From Dermatophilus congolensis (GTDB taxonomy: Bacteria > Actinomycetota > Actinomycetes > Actinomycetales > Dermatophilaceae): DNA of 9,799 nucleotides. This document shows, piece after piece, positions 1 to 5,235 of the stretch (position 1 is the stretch's first letter; every line of letters starts with the position of its first letter). Location of the stretch: positions 1-9,799 of the forward strand of contig JAUNUP010000061.1 of the NCBI GenBank assembly GCA_030538115.1. Direction: 5' to 3'. Below the pieces are notes generated by a model. The model did no database searches, had not been told where the DNA came from, and saw only the letters and a program-made list of their open reading frames with translations. Position numbers and translations under genes: made by a program.

Positions 1-12
1 ATCTTTTCCCCC

Positions 13-21
13 TTGTCCACA
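13..21 (+). promoter_or_regulatory. DnaA-box-like 9-mer TTGTCCACA
   Basis: Exact TTGTCCACA, the consensus actinobacterial DnaA box. A single 9-mer can occur by chance, but two more DnaA-box-like 9-mers in the same orientation follow at 264 and 293. No dnaA, dnaN or AT-rich unwinding region is visible, so this is not evidence of a chromosomal origin. Confidence 0.35.
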
Positions 22-88
22 CCACTTCCCTTCCCGGCGCAATTCCGCACAACGCGCCCCACTCCCGTCCGCGCCACGCGCCCTCCCC

Positions 89-150
89 GTCCCGTGGCAC
101 CGCCGCTGGAACGCGACACGACCGACGAACATGTGCCACGGGACCCCACC
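89..150 (+). repeat. Left copy of 62-bp direct repeat with inverted arms
   Basis: GTCCCGTGGCAC at 89-100 and its exact reverse complement GTGCCACGGGAC at 133-144 are separated by 32 nt and followed by CCCACC. The same arrangement with the same spacing recurs at 1670-1731. I count 48 identical positions of 62, including both 12-bp arms and the CGCTGG and CAT within the spacer. The GTCCC/GGGAC variant occurs only in these two outermost pairs; the internal pairs have GTGCC/GGCAC. It may mark the boundary of the repeat-plus-gene segment. Confidence 0.75.
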
Positions 151-156
151 ACAAGG

Positions 157-211
157 GTGCCGTGGCACATGCAACCCCACACGCCACCTACCAGCAAAGG
201 TGCCACGGCAC
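157..211. repeat. Internal dyad pair left of the nuclease-like gene
   Basis: GTGCCGTGGCAC at 157-168 and its exact reverse complement GTGCCACGGCAC at 200-211, 31 nt apart. Arms and spacing match the pairs at 1292, 1392 and 1492, but the sequence between the arms differs from theirs. As RNA or single-stranded DNA it could form a 12-bp stem with a long loop, and each arm is also nearly self-palindromic. Confidence 0.75.
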
Positions 212-263
212 AGGCCCTCTCCCACGCCACGCGCCTCCCCCACCCACACCAGCGCCGTCCAAG

Positions 264-272
264 TTATCCACA
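264..272 (+). promoter_or_regulatory. DnaA-box-like 9-mer TTATCCACA
   Basis: Exact TTATCCACA, within the shared 10-mer GTTATCCACA that is repeated 29 bp downstream in the same orientation. It lies about 80 bp upstream of the chosen start of the DUF559-type gene. It could bind DnaA, act as a control element of the downstream gene, or belong to the repeat segment. Confidence 0.4.
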
Positions 273-292
273 ACCTCGGCATCCCGACCGCG

Positions 293-301
293 TTATCCAC
301 A
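293..301 (+). promoter_or_regulatory. DnaA-box-like 9-mer TTATCCACA (second copy)
   Basis: Second exact GTTATCCACA, start-to-start 29 bp from the copy at 264, just under three helical turns. Two identical 10-mers this close together are unlikely to be chance in DNA of this composition. The function is inference only. Confidence 0.4.
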
Positions 302-343
302 GGGCGCAGGGACGGCACTCGCACCGTCGGATTTCCCACGACC

Positions 344-1309
344 ATGTGCACCATGACCTCCCGCACGCCTCCCCCGTTCAGCGGCGACATCTACTCGACT
401 CCTGAGTACCTGCACGACCTCTACACCCGTTCCTGCATGGCGCTGCAACGATCACCCGCGCTAGCGTTCATCAGTCATCACACTGCCGCGACTCTGCAGG
501 GCATGTGGGCGCCCGCGTCTCCGCAGATACATGTGACGTGCCCTTCCAGGGCCGGCCGGTCCCTGTCCGACGGCATTCAGACTCACCGTGGGCACCCTGA
601 CGCTTGGGTCGTCCCGATGCGTGATCTGAGACTGTCGGCGCCGGTTCAGGTCGTCGTCGAACTCGCTCGCGTCCTACCTCTCGTCGACTTGGTGCCGCTC
701 ATCGACAGCCTGTTCCACCGGGGTCTAGCGACCGCATCCGAACTACGGTCGTACGTCGACTTCCGAGACGTGCGCTCACGGAGACTGGAGCAGGCCCTCA
801 CGCTTGCCAGGCACGGCTCCGAGTCGGCGATGGAGTCGAAGACGCGTCTGCTCCTCGTTTGGGCGGGTTTCCCTGAGCCCAAGTGTCAATGGCAGGTCCT
901 CGTGCCGTGGGACGTGCTCACCGAAGGCGAGCGCACCCGCGTGTGCGCTCTCCTCGCCTCTCGCACCGCGCGGTTCGTCACCGGAGAAGGGGTCACGTTC
1001 AGACTCGACCTCGCCTATCCGCATCTCCAACTCGCGATCGAGTACGACGGCGACCACCACACCGAGCCCGAGCAGATGGAGTTCGACGCGATCCGCCGGA
1101 GTGCCCTTTCCAGGATCGGATGGGCCTGCGAAATCGCGACGTCAAGCGATCTCATGTCGTCTCCCTGGGCGTTACTGCAACGTCTCGCGGCGTCGTACGA
1201 CTCTCGTTCGACAAGTCCGGTCATTCTCTCGCCTGCCTGGCGAAACCACTTCGTCGACTGGAACCGTCCGAACTTCGCCGGCCCCGGTGGGGTGCCGCGG
1301 CACACGTAA
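344..1309 (+). CDS. DUF559/Vsr-like PD-(D/E)XK nuclease-fold protein
   Basis: Protein of 321 residues. The C-terminal half carries the DUF559 signature: Glu164 in a helix (SAMESKTR), Asp222 in LDLAYP, and Glu233 with Asp235 in AIEYDG followed by two His, then the RIGW segment near 257-260. These resemble the acidic residues of a PD-(D/E)XK core related to Vsr-type nicking endonucleases. Residues 42-130 resemble the middle region of actinobacterial AbiEi/DUF559 proteins (SHHTAA, VHVT-like and late hydrophobic helices). The N-terminal winged-helix module common in this family is not evident, so the protein may be shortened. A stretch of about 35 residues (185-219) separates the two halves of the core and looks like an insertion. 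ATG 344 was chosen because upstream codons read low-complexity repeat sequence; ATG 353 is equally possible and neither has a clear ribosome site. The last codons (GGVPRHT and stop) are repeat DNA. Biochemical activity is unproven. Confidence 0.75.
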   Translation: MCTMTSRTPPPFSGDIYSTPEYLHDLYTRSCMALQRSPALAFISHHTAATLQGMWAPASPQIHVTCPSRAGRSLSDGIQTHRGHPDAWVVPMRDLRLSAPVQVVVELARVLPLVDLVPLIDSLFHRGLATASELRSYVDFRDVRSRRLEQALTLARHGSESAMESKTRLLLVWAGFPEPKCQWQVLVPWDVLTEGERTRVCALLASRTARFVTGEGVTFRLDLAYPHLQLAIEYDGDHHTEPEQMEFDAIRRSALSRIGWACEIATSSDLMSSPWALLQRLAASYDSRSTSPVILSPAWRNHFVDWNRPNFAGPGGVPRHT

Positions 1310-1570
1310 ACCGCCACCGCACCCTCTCCGGCCAGTGCCACGGCACAAGATCCGGGGCCGGCCCCGCCCTCAGCTCACCTACCCCCGTGGGGTGCCGTGG
1401 CACACGTAAACCGCCACCGCACCCTCTCCGGCCAGTGCCACGGCACGAGATCCGGGGCCGGCCCCGCCCTCAGCTCACCCGCACCCGTGGGGTGCCGTGG
1501 CACACGTAACCCGCCACCGCACCCTCTGCGACCAGTGCCACGGCACAAGACCCGGGGCCAGCTCACGCAC
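1292..1570 (+). repeat. 100-bp tandem repeat, about 2.7 copies
   Basis: Copies begin at 1292, 1392 and 1492. The first two are about 95% identical over 100 bp. The third keeps roughly its first 70 bp and then merges into a shorter repeat. Each copy starts with a forward dyad (GTGCCGTGGCAC, or GTGCCGCGGCAC in the first), runs into CACACGTAA, and carries a reverse dyad GTGCCACGGCAC 43 bp on, followed by AAGATCCGGGG or a close variant. The TAA of copy one is the stop codon of the upstream gene. Confidence 0.9.
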
Positions 1571-1669
1571 CTTGCCCCACCAGTGCCACGGCACATGATC
1601 CGGGGGCTGCTCACGCACCTCGCCCCGCCAGCGCCGCGGCACAAGATTCGGGGCCTCGTCACGCCCTCT
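1535..1669 (+). repeat. 48-bp tandem repeat, about 2.8 copies
   Basis: Units begin at 1535, 1583 and 1631. The first two match at about 42 of 48 positions. Each begins with the reverse dyad (GTGCCACGGCAC, degraded to GCGCCGCGGCAC in the third), then AAGATCCGGGGC-like sequence, then GCTCACGCACCT and GCCCC. The first unit is also the second half of the last 100-bp copy, so the two repeat registers are joined through a shared dyad. This suggests expansion by slippage or unequal recombination. Confidence 0.8.
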
Positions 1670-1731
1670 GTCCCGTGGCACCTTCGCTGGGAGGTGACGT
1701 GGTGCACTTGCATGTGCCACGGGACCCCACC
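1670..1731 (+). repeat. Right copy of 62-bp direct repeat with inverted arms
   Basis: GTCCCGTGGCAC at 1670-1681 and its reverse complement GTGCCACGGGAC at 1714-1725, 32 nt apart, followed by CCCACC. It is the partner of the copy at 89-150. The inverted arms end 19 nt beyond the histidine kinase stop codon, so on the minus strand they could also serve as its transcription terminator, although no T tract is present. Confidence 0.75.
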
Positions 1732-1744
1732 CCGCACCCGGGCG

Positions 1745-2818
1745 TCAGTCCGGGGCTACCGCGCTGAGGAAGAGGGCGAACGTCACCGGTTTTCCTCTCG
1801 CCAACTCCAGGCGGCCTCCGTAGCCTTCCGCCAGGGAGCGGGCCAGCGCGAGCCCCAGCCCCGAACCCGACGTGCTGACCTCCTTGTCGAAGACGTACGG
1901 CGCGATCGACGGATCGATACCCGGCCCCTCGTCGGTGACGTCGATGATCACCGACGGCCCCGAGAGCCGCACGTCCACGATGGTCGTCCCCGCGCCGTGG
2001 GCGAGTGAGTTCTCCACCAGCACACCGAGAATCTGCGTCAGAGCCACCGACGTGGCCCACACCTGCACGCCCCGGATGCCGGTCACGTGCACCGCACGCC
2101 CCCGCTCCTCGTACTTCGGGTGCCACAGCCGCTGCAGCTCGGCGATGACCCGGTCGACACGCACGGGCCGAGGCGTCTCGACCGTCCGCCGAGCCCGCCG
2201 CAACAGCGCGTCGACGGTGCCCGCGAGTCGCTCGACCTGCTCGATCGCGATCTCCGCCTCCTCGTGCGCGATCGTGAGATCGTCGGTGGCCGAGATCTCT
2301 TCGAGCCGCATGAGCAGCGCCGTCAGCGGAGTCCGGAGTTGGTGCGAGGCGTCGGCGGTGAAATCCCGCTCCGCAGCGAGCGAGGCGATGAGCCGGCGCG
2401 CGCTCCGGTCGAGTTCGCTGGTGACAGCGTCTATCTCGGTGATCCCGCTCTCCGTCTGCCGGATCCGCGGGTCCCCCTCACCGAGTTGTTTCGCGTCGGA
2501 GGCGAGCACGACCAGCGGATCCGAGACCTTGCCGGCCTGCCACCGCACCACCGCGTACACGCACCCGCCGGCCACGGCCATGAGCATGAGTGCCAGCCCG
2601 ACGAGCACGAGAGTCAGCCCGAGCGACCCCGGAAAGTCGCCGATGATGTTGCCGCGATCCACCGCCCGCAGAAAACCCACGGTGAACAGCACCGCTGGCA
2701 CGGTGACCACGATGAGCGACAGAAACACCGCCAGTGAGGTCGAGCGCAGCAGGCTTTCGCGTACCGACACCGACCGTGAACGACCCGGCGTCTCCGCCGA
2801 ACCCCATCCCCCCGCCAC
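1745..2818 (-). CDS. Sensor histidine kinase (two-component)
   Basis: Protein of 357 residues with a complete kinase architecture. Two membrane helices lie at about 29-50 and 66-92, with only a short loop of about 15 residues outside. A HAMP-like linker follows to about 145, then a HisKA dimerization domain with the phosphoacceptor His159 in SHQLRTP. The ATP-binding domain has N-box Asn270 in VENSLAHG, the G1 box DEGPGID (296-302), the F box around YVFDKE and the G2 box GSGLGLA (318-324). The tiny external loop argues against large-ligand sensing and suits an intramembrane or membrane-stress sensor. The start is GTG, 14 nt after the response regulator stop, preceded by only a weak purine stretch; a GTG further in (residue 17 or 19) is an alternative. 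It is very likely co-transcribed with the regulator and phosphorylates it. The signal is unknown. Confidence 0.93.
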   Translation of the reverse strand: MAGGWGSAETPGRSRSVSVRESLLRSTSLAVFLSLIVVTVPAVLFTVGFLRAVDRGNIIGDFPGSLGLTLVLVGLALMLMAVAGGCVYAVVRWQAGKVSDPLVVLASDAKQLGEGDPRIRQTESGITEIDAVTSELDRSARRLIASLAAERDFTADASHQLRTPLTALLMRLEEISATDDLTIAHEEAEIAIEQVERLAGTVDALLRRARRTVETPRPVRVDRVIAELQRLWHPKYEERGRAVHVTGIRGVQVWATSVALTQILGVLVENSLAHGAGTTIVDVRLSGPSVIIDVTDEGPGIDPSIAPYVFDKEVSTSGSGLGLALARSLAEGYGGRLELARGKPVTFALFLSAVAPD

Positions 2819-2832
2819 GGCCTACCGGCCGA

Positions 2833-3516
2833 TCAGGCCGCGTCTTCGGGTCGCTCGAAACGGAACCCGACGCCGCGCACGGTGGTGATGAACCTGGGGC
2901 GAGTCACGTCGTCGCCCAACTTCTTTCGCAGAACAGACACATGCATATCCAACGTCTTCGTCGACCCGAACCACTGCGTGTCCCACACTTCACGCATCAG
3001 TTGCTCGCGAGAGACGACCTTGCCCTGTTCACGGATGAGCACGCGGAGAAGGTCGAATTCCTTCACCGTGAGCTGCAATTCCTGATCTCCGAGGAAGGCG
3101 CGGCGGGCGAGTGCGTCTATGCGCACGCCGTCCGAATCCACACCCGTGGGCTTTCCGTTCGACCGCCGCAACACAGCCCGCACGCGGGCGAGAAATTCGG
3201 CGAGTCTGAACGGCTTGGTCACATAGTCATCAGCTCCGGCATCGAGACCGACGACAGCGTCGACCTCGTCGGCCCGTGCAGTGAGCATGAGGATCGGAGA
3301 TGTGCGCCCCTCGGCGCGCAGGCGCCAACACACCTCGAGGCCGTCCATGGACGGCAATCCGATATCGAGGATCACGAGATCCGGGTCGGCTTGACCCTCG
3401 CGGTACGCCTCGAGTCCGTCACCGACAGTGGTGACGTCGTAGCCTTCGCGTCGCAATGCCCGCGCCAATGGTTCGCTGATGGCCGAGTCATCCTCAGCGA
3501 GTAGCACACTCGTCAT
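2833..3516 (-). CDS. OmpR/PhoB-family response regulator
   Basis: Protein of 227 residues, normal for the family. The receiver domain (1 to about 118) has the acidic pair Asp9/Asp10, phosphoacceptor Asp51 in LVILDIGLP, Thr79 and Lys101 in DDYVTKPF. The C-terminal winged-helix DNA-binding domain (about 130-222) shows the typical LTVKEFDLLRVL, SREQLMREVW, LDMHVSVLRKKLGDD and TTVRGVGFRF elements. Every catalytic residue of a working phosphorelay receiver is present. It is the first gene of a two-gene operon with the kinase downstream. ATG 3516 has no Shine-Dalgarno, but a promoter placed for leaderless transcription lies directly upstream, which supports this start. Targets cannot be deduced. 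It resembles many actinobacterial regulators, so I do not assign a named system such as MtrA or CseB. Confidence 0.95.
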   Translation of the reverse strand: MTSVLLAEDDSAISEPLARALRREGYDVTTVGDGLEAYREGQADPDLVILDIGLPSMDGLEVCWRLRAEGRTSPILMLTARADEVDAVVGLDAGADDYVTKPFRLAEFLARVRAVLRRSNGKPTGVDSDGVRIDALARRAFLGDQELQLTVKEFDLLRVLIREQGKVVSREQLMREVWDTQWFGSTKTLDMHVSVLRKKLGDDVTRPRFITTVRGVGFRFERPEDAA

Positions 3517-3522
3517 ACCGGC

Positions 3523-3551
3523 ATGCTAAGGGCCAGATACGCCCCGCCCAA
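3523..3551 (-). promoter_or_regulatory. Leaderless promoter of the two-component operon
   Basis: On the minus strand TTGGGC (3551-3546) is followed after 17 nt by TAGCAT (3528-3523), and the ATG of the response regulator begins 6 nt further on at 3516. That places the expected transcription start on or next to the A of the start codon. The absence of a ribosome binding site fits. This is a sequence match only. Confidence 0.5.
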
Positions 3552-3572
3552 GACACTCGACCCGCTTGTGTC

Positions 3573-3593
3573 GCGATTCCGTTACGGATTCGC
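3573..3593 (-). terminator. Possible terminator after the cyclase gene
   Basis: Imperfect inverted repeat with 9-nt arms (8 of 9 pairs) and a 3-nt loop, starting 6 nt past the cyclase stop codon. No T tract follows on the minus strand. It also lies just upstream of the response regulator promoter and might be an operator instead. Confidence 0.3.
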
Positions 3594-3599
3594 CCGTTT

Positions 3600-5228
3600 T
3601 CACTCCAAATCGTCAATACAGTCTCTGAGGTCGGGGACTCCCGGAGGGCGCGCGGCTTTGGCCCGAATAGTCACGGGCCCGCGCCGTTCGGGCCCGGTGG
3701 TGCGCCGCAATTCCCACAGCGAGGTCACGCCGAGTCCGCGCAGCGGCCGCGGTTCGAGGCTGCGGGTCTCGAACCCGGAGACGGTGGCGAGGCTGCTCTG
3801 GGTCGCGTTGTCGAGCACGACCATTCCGGGCTGTGCCGCGCTGGTGAGCCGACTGGCACGGTTGACGGTGGTGCCGAACACGTCACCGAACTGGGCCACG
3901 ACCGACCCGGTCGCGAGGCCGACGCGCAACGCCGGCATGCCCTTCGACATCCGCAGCGCGTCGACGAGGTCGAGCCCGATCGCGGCAGCGCTCGCCGCCC
4001 GCGGGGTCACGAACAGCACCTCGTCGCCGATCGTCTTGACGATGCGGCCTCCGTGCGCGGTCACCACGTCGGAGGCGAGCGCCTCGAACTCCCCGACCAG
4101 CGCCGACACGCGCCGCTCCGACAGCCGCGAGACCACAGACGTGAACCCGACGAGGTCCGCGAACCCGACACTGCGCTCGTCGGTCGCCTCGGGCGAAACG
4201 CCCTGGTCGTCGTTGAGAAGCTGCCCCAGCGAGGACGCGAGGTGCCGCCGCCACGCGTACACGAGCATCGGTTCGAGCTGGTCGGCGACGTCGAGCATCA
4301 TCCGCACGACCTGCGCCCGCTCGGCGTCGCTGAGCCGCTTCGACCACACCTCGTCGGGGTCTTCGCCGTCGCAGTCGCGCTGCCGGCCGATCGCCTCCAT
4401 GAGCAGGCTCGTGTGCCAGTCGGCCAACCGGTCGGTGGATCGCGCCAGCGAGCGGGCCAGTTCGAGCACCAGCTCGTCCTCCACGAAGGGCGCCTGCCGC
4501 AGGTCGGCGATGCTCGAGACGACACCGAGGTCGGCGTCGGTGAACGCCATGTCGGAGCCGCCGAGCCCTGGAAAGCCGAGAGCGTGCCAGATGCGTCGGG
4601 CCGTGAGGAAGGGCAGGTGCGCCTCGCGAGCCACCTCGCGCCGTCGCACACGGTGTTCGCTGCCGAGCAGCCGACTGAGAATCGCCGACCGCAGAGTGAC
4701 GTAATCGGCCCCGTTCTCGTCTTGCTCGAGCTGTTCGAAGTGACCGCTGTGCTCGACGGTTACGCCGCGCTCGGTCCGCTCGGCATTCGCGGTCGATGGT
4801 GCGTGCTCGCAGCACGCCTCGTCACCGTCTCGGGCCGCCGCGTCTCGCGCCCGGGCAGCCACGCAGGCCGTGTGGTGGCGGTGCTGCACCTCCTGGATGG
4901 GGTACACGGGTCGCGCCGGATGCACGTGCTTGACGGCCCGCACGAACTTGCGGCCGTCGAGAGTGCCGAGGTCGTCGCTGGCTAGGTCGTCGCTGCGCGC
5001 GTCGTCCCTGCCGAGGTCCTCAGGGAGATCGGGAGCAGCATCACCGCGGTCGCGCCCGCCGCCGTCGTCCCCGCCTCCGGCGCCGTCGACCGCTGTGCCG
5101 TTGAGCTCTGAGACGTCAAGCCCGGCGACTTCGAGCTCTGTGACGTCGAGACGGTCACGGACCTCCGTGCCGTCGATACGGTCGCGTGCAGGGTCGGGTG
5201 GTCGCTCTGACGACCTGCCCGCGCTCAT
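3600..5228 (-). CDS. Class III adenylyl cyclase, Rv1264-type
   Basis: Protein of 542 residues from ATG 5228, 7 nt past the birA stop; an earlier in-frame ATG at 5273 would overlap birA and adds unconvincing sequence. Residues 1-90 are Asp/Gly/Arg-rich and probably disordered. Residues 101-142 hold a cluster of six His and three Cys. Residues 178-335 match the adenylate cyclase regulatory domain of Mycobacterium tuberculosis Rv1264 (SRLLGSEHRVRRREVA, ARRIWHALGFP, MAFTDADL, DRLADWH). Residues 352-508 are the cyclase catalytic domain. By alignment to known class III enzymes I see metal-binding Asp358 and Asp402, ATP-specifying Lys398 and Asp449, and transition-state Asn456 and Arg460. All six are intact, so it should make cAMP from ATP as a dimer. 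No membrane segments are visible, so it is cytosolic. Family knowledge for Rv1264 is pH-dependent autoinhibition; whether that applies here is inference. It is probably translationally coupled to birA. Confidence 0.92.
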   Translation of the reverse strand: MSAGRSSERPPDPARDRIDGTEVRDRLDVTELEVAGLDVSELNGTAVDGAGGGDDGGGRDRGDAAPDLPEDLGRDDARSDDLASDDLGTLDGRKFVRAVKHVHPARPVYPIQEVQHRHHTACVAARARDAAARDGDEACCEHAPSTANAERTERGVTVEHSGHFEQLEQDENGADYVTLRSAILSRLLGSEHRVRRREVAREAHLPFLTARRIWHALGFPGLGGSDMAFTDADLGVVSSIADLRQAPFVEDELVLELARSLARSTDRLADWHTSLLMEAIGRQRDCDGEDPDEVWSKRLSDAERAQVVRMMLDVADQLEPMLVYAWRRHLASSLGQLLNDDQGVSPEATDERSVGFADLVGFTSVVSRLSERRVSALVGEFEALASDVVTAHGGRIVKTIGDEVLFVTPRAASAAAIGLDLVDALRMSKGMPALRVGLATGSVVAQFGDVFGTTVNRASRLTSAAQPGMVVLDNATQSSLATVSGFETRSLEPRPLRGLGVTSLWELRRTTGPERRGPVTIRAKAARPPGVPDLRDCIDDLE

Positions 5229-5235
5229 GTACCGA

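Larger units (their letters stand above)
1..343. other. Intergenic region with dyads and DnaA-like boxes
   Basis: I see no convincing gene in this stretch. Open frames crossing it are low-complexity Pro/His/Arg/Thr-rich and are read through the dyad repeats. It holds four copies of the 12-bp near-palindrome (89, 133, 157, 200) and three DnaA-box-like 9-mers (13, 264, 293). I could not find a convincing promoter for the gene that starts at 344; neither TANNNT at leaderless distance nor a good Shine-Dalgarno is present near its start. Confidence 0.6.
1310..1744. other. Gene-free repeat array between convergent genes
   Basis: There is no credible gene here. All open frames are translations of the repeats, giving recurrent VPWH, CRGT or CHGT peptides on both strands. 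Together with the last bases of the upstream gene it holds ten dyads, at 1292, 1335, 1392, 1435, 1492, 1535, 1583, 1631, 1670 and 1714. It separates the plus-strand DUF559-type gene from the minus-strand histidine kinase gene. Multiple GC-rich inverted repeats could also end transcription from both sides. Confidence 0.75.

Noticed and set aside
1..343. Chromosomal or plasmid origin based on DnaA-box-like 9-mers
   Set aside because: Only three boxes, no AT-rich region, and no dnaA, dnaN, rep or par genes visible; the surrounding genes are metabolic and regulatory.
131..343. Upstream extension of the DUF559-type protein to ATG 131
   Set aside because: The added 71 residues are translated dyads and Pro/Thr/His/Arg low complexity with no family similarity; ATG 131 itself lies within a dyad repeat flank.
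1292..1725. CRISPR-like array (short regular repeats)
   Set aside because: Repeats are only 12 bp and alternate in orientation, the sequences between them are near-identical among units instead of unique, and no cas genes are nearby.
89..1731. Classical insertion sequence
   Set aside because: No DDE, HUH, Y1 or serine transposase is encoded, and the outer repeats are direct (each internally inverted) and not terminal inverted repeats; no target duplication could be identified.
1375..2008. Several open frames on both strands across the repeat array (rich in VPWH, CRGT peptides)
   Set aside because: They are products of the tandem repeats in stop-poor GC-rich DNA, or run antisense into the histidine kinase gene.
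1872..2888. 338-residue plus-strand open frame opposite the kinase
   Set aside because: Ser/Arg/Thr-rich antisense shadow of a well-defined histidine kinase on the minus strand; no motifs.
2833..3516. Naming the regulator MtrA, CseB or PhoP
   Set aside because: The receiver and winged-helix motifs are shared by many OmpR-family regulators and the neighbours lack the diagnostic partners such as lpqB.
3523..4704. 393-residue plus-strand open frame opposite the cyclase
   Set aside because: Ser/Arg-rich composition typical of an antisense frame; the minus-strand cyclase explains the region with all catalytic residues.
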